NCBI GenBank assembly: GCA_025464695.1
Contig: JAODNQ010000075.1
Location: 1 to 13,592 of the forward strand
DNA: 13,592 bases
Source of the DNA: Frankiales bacterium
Lineage (GTDB): Bacteria; Actinomycetota; Actinomycetes; Mycobacteriales; SCTD01
Direction: 5' to 3'
Within the stretch, counting starts at the first letter, position 1, and the number at the start of each line of letters is the position of its first letter. A model generated the notes under the pieces. It was given only the letters and a program-made list of their open reading frames with translations. It did not search any database and was not told the origin of the DNA. Positions 7,347 to 12,464 of the stretch are shown piece after piece. The position numbers were made by a program, and so were the translations under genes.

Positions 7347-7389
7347 CGGCGACGGGCCGCCCCCCTCGCGGGGTGACGGCCCGTCGTCG
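7347..7389. terminator. Bidirectional hairpin terminator between convergent genes
   Basis: gacgggccg (7351-7359) pairs perfectly with cggcccgtc (7377-7385). The flanks extend the stem (7350:7386, G.U at 7349:7387, 7348:7388, 7347:7389), and an inner CCCC/GGGG pairing (about 7361-7364 with 7370-7373) makes it still stronger. It sits between the sulfurtransferase stop (7329) and the Bax-family stop (7399), so it can serve both transcripts. Confidence 0.7.
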
Positions 7390-7398
7390 CAGTACCGG

Positions 7399-8184
7399 CT
7401 AGTCGCGACCCTGCAGGTAGCTCAGCAGGCGGAGCACCTCGAGGTAGTGACAGACGAGGCCGACGACGAGGCCGAAGGCGATGCGCCAGGACTCGCGGCT
7501 GTCGACGCCCATCCGGACCATCTGGTCGGCCTGGTCGAAGTCGAGGATGAAGGTCAGCGCGCCGAAGGTGATGAAGGCGACGCTGAACAGGATGGACAGC
7601 GGGAGGTTGTCCCCCCGGATGCCGAGGGCGTCGCCGTCGCCGAACAGACCGACCAGCAGGTTGACCACCAGCAGGCCGAACAGGCCCAGGAAGGCGGTCG
7701 TGATGACCTTGCGGAACTTCGGGGTGTTGCGGATGGTGCCGCTCTTGTAGGCGAGCAGCACGGCGCCGAAGACGGTGGCGGTGCCGATCACGGCCTGCGT
7801 GACGATGCCGCCCTGGAAGGCGTCGTTGTACACGTGGCTGATGACGCCGAGGAACACGCCCTCGAGCGCGGCGTAGGCCATCACGAGCGGCGGGCTGACC
7901 TGCCGCTTGAACATGTTGACGAGCGCCAGGACGAAGCCGGCGATGCCGGCGAGCGCGCCGACACCCATGCCGGCGTCGCTGACCCAGGCGGCGGTGCCGG
8001 TCACGACGATGATGCCGAGCAGCAGGCCGGTCTTGACGACGATGTCGTCGAAGGTCAGGCGCGCGGGAGTGTTGTAGATGCCACCGACCTCGTCGGCGGT
8101 GGGCGCGTAGTGCCCGGTGCCGCGCAAGCTCTCGTGGAGAGCCGTGCTGCGCTGGAACACGGGGTTGCTGGACTGGCGTGCCAT
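7399..8184 (-). CDS. Bax inhibitor-1 / YccA family integral membrane protein
   Basis: The product is 261 residues with a hydrophilic N-terminal tail (1-45, SSNPVFQRS...) followed by about seven hydrophobic segments near 50-68, 74-92, 98-116, 127-146, 160-183, 194-214 and 233-252. The tail motif YNTPARLTFDDIV, NMFKRQVSPPLVMAYAALEG (90-109), the aspartate-containing loop ILDFDQAD (213-220) and the ending HYLEVLRLLSYL match the actinobacterial branch of the Bax inhibitor-1-like family. These are inner-membrane proteins of poorly defined function, with some relatives acting in calcium leak or protease modulation. The start ATG (8182-8184) is well supported by AGAGGAG nine bases upstream. The gene is monocistronic in appearance: hairpins lie on both sides and a tRNA lies upstream on the same strand. 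Confidence 0.93.
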   Translation of the reverse strand: MARQSSNPVFQRSTALHESLRGTGHYAPTADEVGGIYNTPARLTFDDIVVKTGLLLGIIVVTGTAAWVSDAGMGVGALAGIAGFVLALVNMFKRQVSPPLVMAYAALEGVFLGVISHVYNDAFQGGIVTQAVIGTATVFGAVLLAYKSGTIRNTPKFRKVITTAFLGLFGLLVVNLLVGLFGDGDALGIRGDNLPLSILFSVAFITFGALTFILDFDQADQMVRMGVDSRESWRIAFGLVVGLVCHYLEVLRLLSYLQGRD

Positions 8185-8193
8185 CAGGTGATG

Positions 8194-8200
8194 CTCCTCT
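8194..8200 (-). promoter_or_regulatory. Ribosome-binding site of the Bax-family gene
   Basis: On the minus strand this reads AGAGGAG, nine bases before the ATG. It fixes the start. The promoter should lie between here and the hairpin at 8293. The least GC-rich stretch is near 8221-8250 and includes TTGTACT on the minus strand, but I cannot define -35/-10 boxes with confidence. Confidence 0.7.
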
Positions 8201-8292
8201 GCGCGGTCCGCGGACGGGACCTTGCTGTCAGTACAACGCCTGTCTACCCCCGGGTGTGCCCGTCAGGCCGGGCAGACTCGGGGCTGTCAGGT

Positions 8293-8309
8293 TTGCCGGG
8301 ACCCGGCAA
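8293..8309 (-). terminator. Hairpin downstream of the tRNA, possible terminator
   Basis: ttgccggg (8293-8300) and cccggcaa (8302-8309) form a near-perfect palindrome around one base, so a hairpin with a 5-6 bp stem and small loop is possible. It lies about 19 bases beyond the tRNA 3' end on the minus strand and before the Bax-family promoter region, where a terminator for the HNH-tRNA transcript is expected. There is no U-run. Confidence 0.45.
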
Positions 8310-8327
8310 GGTCGGGCCTCCGTCAGG

Positions 8328-8401
8328 TACCCCCGGCGGGACTCGAACCCGCAACTCGAGATGTTTAAGATCTCCGCCTCGACCAGTTGGGCTACGGGGG
8401 C
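8328..8401 (-). tRNA. tRNA with UAA anticodon (nominal tRNA-Leu), short variable loop, atypical
   Basis: On the minus strand a complete cloverleaf of 74 nt folds. The acceptor stem GCCCCCG/CGGGGGT has six Watson-Crick pairs and a terminal G.U. U8 and A9 are present. The D-stem is GCC/GGC (3 bp) with an 11-base loop containing GG. The anticodon stem GAGAT/ATCTC is perfect with the 7-base loop CTTAAAC, giving anticodon TAA. The variable loop is only GAGTT (5 nt). The T-arm GCGGG/CCCGC has loop TTCGAGT, and the discriminator is A73. The next bases are CCT, so CCA is not encoded. UAA reads the leucine codon UUA, but bacterial tRNA-Leu normally has a long variable arm, which is missing here. Automatic tools may call it Leu(TAA) or undetermined. 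Its first 10 bases are also the last bases of the HNH gene, stop codon included. Confidence 0.85.
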
Positions 8402-9057
8402 TCGACGCCAGCGTAGGGCGCGCGTCCGACGTTGCGCCCTCGGTAGGTGTCCGTGAGGGCGTGGCAGTTCGGGCAGAGCAGCCGCAGGTTCTCGAGCCGG
8501 TTGTCCGTGTTGTCGCCGTTCACGTGGTCGAGCTCCAGGGGCACCGGCCGGCCCTGCCAGAGGGTCAGTCCGCAGGACCGGCAGGAGGCGTCGAGCAGCC
8601 CCTCCTTGAGCAGCCGGCGCCTGAGGGAGGAGCTGCTGATCCGGCTCCCCCTGCGCAGCAGCTCCTCGAGCGGGCGCCCTCGGGGCGGCAGGTCGGTGCG
8701 GCCGAGGTTCGACCGCTTGCCGAGGAAGTGCGACGTGTCGATCCCGTGGAGGACCAGGAGGTCGCGCACCCGAGCGTTCCAGCGCGCCGAGACCGGGAGG
8801 TCCAGCGCGCGACAGACGGCCGAGACGCTGGTGCACCGGGGAGCGACCCGCTGCAGGTCCCGCTCACCGGGCGGTTGAGCGCGCGGCTGCACCTGGAACC
8901 GTGGGTCGAGGACGCCGATGCTCACCAGCCGGCGCCGGTACAGGGCGTAGTTCGCTCCGCGCCCAGCCAGCCCGAGGCTGTCCAGCAGCTGCCGGAGGTT
9001 CCCCGCCCTCGCTGCGGCCTCACGCAGCTGCTCGTCGGTCACCCTGCTCCGGCCCAT
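8392..9057 (-). CDS. HNH endonuclease overlapping the downstream tRNA
   Basis: The product is 221 residues. The C-terminal HNH nuclease domain has zinc ligand pairs C159-x2-C162 and C195-x2-C198, the catalytic LDH (H178) within LELDHVNGDNTDNRLENL, and N190 and H199 completing the fold; all key residues are present. N-terminally there are helix-turn-helix-like segments: 17-45 (GNLRQLLDSLGL, then NYALYRRR) and 76-111 ending GIDTSHF, a pattern typical of a widespread small HNH family in actinobacteria and phages, probably DNA-binding. The start at ATG 9055-9057 is fixed by GGAGGG seven bases upstream; a GTG at 9123 in frame lacks such a site. The last codons GAG CCC CCG TAG run into the tRNA, sharing 10 bases with it. 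Whether it is a selfish nuclease, a defence enzyme or domesticated cannot be told. Confidence 0.88.
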   Translation of the reverse strand: MGRSRVTDEQLREAAARAGNLRQLLDSLGLAGRGANYALYRRRLVSIGVLDPRFQVQPRAQPPGERDLQRVAPRCTSVSAVCRALDLPVSARWNARVRDLLVLHGIDTSHFLGKRSNLGRTDLPPRGRPLEELLRRGSRISSSSLRRRLLKEGLLDASCRSCGLTLWQGRPVPLELDHVNGDNTDNRLENLRLLCPNCHALTDTYRGRNVGRAPYAGVEPP

Positions 9058-9064
9058 GACCCGA

Positions 9065-9070
9065 CCCTCC
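9065..9070 (-). promoter_or_regulatory. Ribosome-binding site of the HNH gene
   Basis: On the minus strand this reads GGAGGG, seven bases before ATG 9057, deciding the start. Adjacent ggccgg (9071-9076) can pair with ccggcc (9088-9093), so a small hairpin could abut the site; regulatory meaning is unproven. Confidence 0.65.
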
Positions 9071-9097
9071 GGCCGGCCACCGACAGCCCGGCCAGGT

Positions 9098-9124
9098 CGT
9101 CCACACCACCGGCGGCCGTCCACA
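9098..9124. repeat. Pair of cgtccaca direct repeats upstream of the HNH gene
   Basis: The octamer cgtccaca occurs at 9098-9105 and 9117-9124, 19 bases apart, in the 93-base gap between the oxidoreductase stop and the HNH start. With preceding bases the sites read TCGTCCACA and CCGTCCACA, 8/9 and 7/9 matches to the DnaA box TTGTCCACA. They could be operator-like sites for the HNH-tRNA unit or coincidence. Confidence 0.3.
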
Positions 9125-9150
9125 GGTCGGGCCGCGCTGGACGGGTGCGG

Positions 9151-10167
9151 TCAGAGGCCGACGACGGACGACGTCGCGGCCGACCGCCGGGCGGCGTCCA
9201 GGACGCGCAGCACGGCGAGGGCATCGCGCGGCGCCACCGGCACCGGCCCCTGACCGCGCAGCGCCCGCTCGAGCCCCGCGTAGAACAGCCGGTAGTCCCC
9301 GCGCTCCGACGCCACGCGACGCACGTCGTCGCCGGCGACGAGCAGCCCGTCCGTCGTCGCGGCGTCCCAGGCGGGGAGCCCCGCCCGCAGCGCCGCCTCC
9401 TGCAGGTCCAGCTCCTGCGCGACGTACGCCGCCCGGCCCCCGAGCAGCCGCAGCCGCGGCCCGCGGTGCGCGGCCGTCGCGGACAGCCAGTGCGTGGACC
9501 GGGCGCCCGACGCGTGCGTGAGCGCGAGCATCACGTCGTCCTCGACGGCCGCCCCGGGGCGCCGGGCGTCGAGCTCGGCGTACACCTGCACGACCGGCCC
9601 GAGCAGCTGCTGGGCGACGTCGACCTGGTGGCTGCCGAGGTCGAGCAGCAGCCCCCCGCCCTCCTCGGGGTCGGCGCTCTCGCGCCAGCCGGTCCCGGGC
9701 GCCGGGCGCCACCGCTCGAACCGGGTCTCGAGCCGCTGCGGCTCCCCCAGGCTGCCCTCGGCCAGCAGCCGGGCGGCCGTGCGCACGTCGGCGTCCCAGC
9801 GGCGGTTGTGGAAGACCGTCAGCAGCACGCCCGCGCGCTCCGCCGCCTCGACGAGGGCGAGACCCTCGACGGCGGTCCGGGCGAGCGGCTTGTCGACGAC
9901 GACGGGCAGGCCCGCCTCCACCAGCTGCCGCCCGAGCGGGACGTGCGAGCGGTTCGGGGTCGCCAGGACGACGACGTCGGCGTCGAGCCCCTCGACCGAC
10001 GGCCGGACCTCGACGCCGGGGACGTCGGCCCGGGCCTGCGCGGCTCGGTCGGCGGACGACGTGACCACCGTCGTCAGCAAGAGCCCGGTTACCTGGGTCA
10101 GGACGGGGGCGTGGAAGGCCCGGCCGGCCAGCCCGTAGCCGACGAGCGCGACCCGGAGGTCGGCCAC
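9151..10167 (-). CDS. Gfo/Idh/MocA family NAD(P)-dependent oxidoreductase
   Basis: The product is 338 residues. The N-terminal Rossmann fold has the dinucleotide motif VGYGLAGRAFHAP (9-21), ATPNRSH (69-75) and the catalytic-lysine motif in the form DKP (K93; usually EKP). The C-terminal alpha/beta domain carries LLLDLGSHQVD (173-183), in which D176 and H180 fit the conserved substrate-site positions. Such enzymes oxidise or reduce sugars, inositols or their derivatives with NAD(P) in the cytosol. The GTG start (10165-10167) is four bases after the permease stop, so it is the last gene of the sugar ABC transporter operon, implying that it acts on the imported compound or a derivative. The start agrees with the family N-terminus (ADLRVALVGYG). 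Substrate specificity cannot be derived from motifs. Confidence 0.92.
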   Translation of the reverse strand: MADLRVALVGYGLAGRAFHAPVLTQVTGLLLTTVVTSSADRAAQARADVPGVEVRPSVEGLDADVVVLATPNRSHVPLGRQLVEAGLPVVVDKPLARTAVEGLALVEAAERAGVLLTVFHNRRWDADVRTAARLLAEGSLGEPQRLETRFERWRPAPGTGWRESADPEEGGGLLLDLGSHQVDVAQQLLGPVVQVYAELDARRPGAAVEDDVMLALTHASGARSTHWLSATAAHRGPRLRLLGGRAAYVAQELDLQEAALRAGLPAWDAATTDGLLVAGDDVRRVASERGDYRLFYAGLERALRGQGPVPVAPRDALAVLRVLDAARRSAATSSVVGL

Positions 10168-10171
10168 GCGC

Positions 10172-11593
10172 CTACCGGCCGCCGAGCGACTTGCGGCGCG
10201 AGATCGCGTCGACCGACGCGGCGATCAGCAGCACGAGGCCGGTGATGACCTCCTGGTGCTGCACGCCCAGGTTCGGCTTGAGGCCGATGCCGTTCGGGAT
10301 CATGACGATGACCAGGGCCCCGAGCAGGGCGTCGCGGGGCTTGCCCCGGCCGCCGAACAGCGAGGTGCCGCCGATGACCGCGGCCGCGACCGCGAACAGC
10401 AGGATGTTGCCGGCGCCGAGGTCGAGCTGCGCGCCGCCGGTGTTCGAGGCCAGGAAGATGCCGCCGAGCGCCGCGAAGGCCGAGTTCAGCGTGAACGCGG
10501 TGACCTTGATGTGCCGGACGTCGATGCCCGCGCGGCGGGCCGCCTCCTCGTTGCCGCCCGTGGCGAACAGGTGGCGCCCCCAGGTGGTCTTCGTCAGCGC
10601 CAGCGTCGTGACGATCATGAGCGCGATCGGCACCGTGGCTGCGTAGGGCAGGCCCTTGATCTCGAGGAAGTCGTTGGTGTTGCGGTTCTGGTTCGCGACG
10701 TACGTGACGACGATCGCGACGGCGGCGAGCAGGCCGGCCCGGGTCAGCACCAGCTGCAGGGTGTCGGCGGCGAGGCCCTGCGAGGTGGCGCGGACCGACT
10801 TGGCGATCGTGAAGGCGGCGTACCCGCCGACGACGACCAGGGTGAAGGCCCAGCTGGCAGCGGGCGACATGTTGTCGTGGGCCAGGCCGTACCAGAGGTC
10901 GTAGTCGTTGATGCCGATCGGCTGGCTCTTGAGGGCGAACAGCAGCACGCCCTGGAAGGCCAGGAACAGGGCCAGCGTGACGATGAAGCTCGGGATGCCG
11001 ACGTCGGCGACGAGCCAGCCCACGTAGATGCCGACGGCGCAGCCGATCGCGACCGCGAACACCAGCGCCAGCAGGACGCTGTCGTCCTGGCCGGTCAGGG
11101 CGATGAGCACCCCGACGGCGACGACGGCCGGACCGGTGCGGCACTTCAGGTACAGGCCGAGCGCCACGGCCACGACCATCGAGCCGATGAGCGTCCAGTA
11201 GAGGAAGCCGGAGACGCCGTCGTGCAGGCCGCTGGAGAAGATGGCCTGCGCGGCGAACCCGGCGCAGATCCCGCCCGTCGTCCCCGCGGACAGGTCGATC
11301 TCGCCGAGCAGGAGCACGAAGACCAGGCCCAGCGCGATGATCGCGATGTAGGCGCCCTGGCCGGGCAGGTTGCCGATGTTGTTCGCCGACAGGAAGCGGT
11401 CGCTGACCTGGCTGAAGATCGTCGCGAGGACGATGAGCCCCAGCACCGACGGCAGGGCGCCGGGGTCGCCGGAGCGCAGGCGGGTGAAGTAGGCGCGGAC
11501 GGCGTGCGGGACCGTGCGGCGCTCGACGTCGAGGGAGAAGTCGCCGGCGGGGCGGCCGGGGACGGCTTCGGGCTTGGCGGCGGTGACGGTCAT
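10172..11593 (-). CDS. Sugar ABC transporter permease, XylH type
   Basis: The product is 473 residues and highly hydrophobic, with a hydrophilic N-terminal tail (about 1-45) and about 12-14 predicted membrane segments. Family landmarks are LLLGEIDLSAG early, VGIPSFIVTLALFLAFQG in the middle, the cytoplasmic loop ATGGNEEAARRAGIDV that contacts the ATPase, GGIFLASNTGGAQLDLGAG, and VIGGTSLFGGRG near the end. This is the branched-chain-amino-acid-transporter-like superfamily, carbohydrate uptake CUT2 group, with a length and segment count more like XylH than the shorter ribose-type RbsC. The ATG at 11591-11593 shares one base with the TGA of the ATPase gene (TGATG), so translation is likely coupled. 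It forms the membrane channel for the importer together with its neighbours. Substrate is probably a pentose or hexose but is not certain. Confidence 0.93.
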   Translation of the reverse strand: MTVTAAKPEAVPGRPAGDFSLDVERRTVPHAVRAYFTRLRSGDPGALPSVLGLIVLATIFSQVSDRFLSANNIGNLPGQGAYIAIIALGLVFVLLLGEIDLSAGTTGGICAGFAAQAIFSSGLHDGVSGFLYWTLIGSMVVAVALGLYLKCRTGPAVVAVGVLIALTGQDDSVLLALVFAVAIGCAVGIYVGWLVADVGIPSFIVTLALFLAFQGVLLFALKSQPIGINDYDLWYGLAHDNMSPAASWAFTLVVVGGYAAFTIAKSVRATSQGLAADTLQLVLTRAGLLAAVAIVVTYVANQNRNTNDFLEIKGLPYAATVPIALMIVTTLALTKTTWGRHLFATGGNEEAARRAGIDVRHIKVTAFTLNSAFAALGGIFLASNTGGAQLDLGAGNILLFAVAAAVIGGTSLFGGRGKPRDALLGALVIVMIPNGIGLKPNLGVQHQEVITGLVLLIAASVDAISRRKSLGGR

Positions 11594-12381
11594 CAGATGC
11601 TCTCGTTCGCGGTGGCGGGGGCGAGCCCGATGTCGCCGCTGCGTCCGGCGGTGATCAGCTCGACGATCTGCGTGGTGCTGCTGTCCTTCGTCAGGACCTC
11701 CGCCGCGATGCGGCCGAGGTACAGCGCCGCCACGCGGTCGGCGACCTCCATGACGTCGTTCATGTTGTGCGAGATGAGGATGACGCCGAGGCCGTTGTCG
11801 GCGAGCCGGCGGACGAGGTCGAGCACCTGCCGGGTCTGGGCCACGCCCAGGGCGGCGGTCGGCTCGTCCAGGACGACGATCTTGCTGTTCCACAGGACGG
11901 CCTTGGCGATGGCGACCGTCTGCCGCTGCCCGCCGGACAGGCTCGAGACGGTCTGGCGGACCGAGGAGACGGTGCGCACCGACAGGCTCGTGAGGGTCTC
12001 GCGGGCCTTGCGCTCCATCTCGCCGTCGCGCAGGAAGCCGAAGCGGCGGATCTCCCGGCCGAGGAACATGTTCTGCGTGATGTCGAGGTTGTCGGCCAGC
12101 GCGAGGTCCTGGTAGACGAACTCGATGCCCAGGGCGGCGGCCGCCCGCGGGTCGTCGAGCGAGACGGGCCTGCCCTCGAAGAGCACCTCGCCGCTGTCGA
12201 TCGAGTTGATGCCGGCGAGGCACTTCACCAGCGTCGACTTGCCGGCGCCGTTGTCGCCGACCAGCGCCGTGACCTGCCCGGCGTGGACCGTGAGGTCGAT
12301 GTCGCGGAGGACGTGCACGGGGCCGAAGCTCTTGTTGAGCCCTCGGATCTCGAGCAGGGGGCTGTTCAGGGTCGGCTCCAC
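11593..12381 (-). CDS. Sugar ABC transporter ATP-binding protein (single domain)
   Basis: The product is 262 residues with one complete nucleotide-binding domain: Walker A GDNGAGKST (42-50), Q-loop Q91, signature LSGGQ (148-152), Walker B VVLDEP (169-174) and switch histidine H205 in ILISHN. It powers the importer at the inner face of the membrane. The E. coli-type XylG or RbsA partners are fused double-domain proteins near 500 residues, so this one must act as a homodimer, as in the FrcA-like group. I chose GTG 12379-12381 because AAGGAGA lies seven bases upstream and the protein then starts just before the first strand (LLEIRGLNKSFG). A GTG 60 bases further upstream (12441) would add a Thr/Arg-rich tail overlapping the intercistronic stem-loop, which is less likely. 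Confidence 0.94.
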   Translation of the reverse strand: MEPTLNSPLLEIRGLNKSFGPVHVLRDIDLTVHAGQVTALVGDNGAGKSTLVKCLAGINSIDSGEVLFEGRPVSLDDPRAAAALGIEFVYQDLALADNLDITQNMFLGREIRRFGFLRDGEMERKARETLTSLSVRTVSSVRQTVSSLSGGQRQTVAIAKAVLWNSKIVVLDEPTAALGVAQTRQVLDLVRRLADNGLGVILISHNMNDVMEVADRVAALYLGRIAAEVLTKDSSTTQIVELITAGRSGDIGLAPATANESI

Positions 12382-12387
12382 CGCGGG

Positions 12388-12394
12388 TCTCCTT
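12388..12394 (-). promoter_or_regulatory. Ribosome-binding site of the ATP-binding protein gene
   Basis: On the minus strand this reads AAGGAGA; the AGGAG core is seven bases before the GTG at 12381. It argues against the longer upstream GTG start. Confidence 0.75.
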
Positions 12395-12414
12395 GTCCGG
12401 TCAGGTCGGGTCGT

Positions 12415-12463
12415 GCTCCCGCCGGCGGCGTCGTGCGACACCGCCGGCGGGGCGTGCGGGAGC
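12415..12463 (-). promoter_or_regulatory. Intercistronic stem-loop between binding-protein and ATPase genes
   Basis: cccgccggcgg (12418-12428) pairs perfectly with ccgccggcggg (12441-12451) around a 12-base loop. Alternatively gctcccgc (12415-12422) pairs perfectly with gcgggagc (12456-12463), which starts right after the binding-protein stop; the two stems share bases 12418-12422 and exclude each other. In sugar importers such a hairpin after the binding-protein gene commonly protects or partly terminates the mRNA, so the periplasmic-type protein is made in excess of the membrane parts. That role is inferred here. Confidence 0.6.
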
Positions 12464-12464
12464 T

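Noticed and set aside
8281..8330. gtcagg repeated around the tRNA 3' side as a possible attachment-site repeat
   Set aside because: The shared core is only 6 bases, no integrase is in the window, and no copy of the tRNA 3' end was seen elsewhere.
8228..8836. 202-codon minus frame reading through the tRNA (APVAQLVEAEILN segment)
   Set aside because: This is the typical peptide obtained when a tRNA gene is translated; the real feature is the tRNA, and the HNH gene uses another frame.
9058..9123. Longer GTG start for the HNH gene, adding 22 residues
   Set aside because: No ribosome-binding site there; GGAGGG is correctly spaced for ATG 9057.
7447..10245. Very long plus-strand open frame (932 codons) across the Bax, tRNA, HNH and oxidoreductase region
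   Set aside because: It runs antisense to four well-supported features, crosses a tRNA and intergenic gaps, and has the Arg/Gly/Asp/Gln-rich composition of a shadow frame in GC-rich DNA.
10256..12115. 619-codon plus-strand open frame opposite the permease and ATPase genes
   Set aside because: Antisense shadow; the minus strand carries complete ABC permease and ATPase motifs here.
12382..12441. Longer GTG start for the ATP-binding protein, adding 20 residues
   Set aside because: The added Thr/Arg-rich tail overlaps the stem-loop and lacks a ribosome-binding site, whereas AAGGAGA is ideally placed for GTG 12381.
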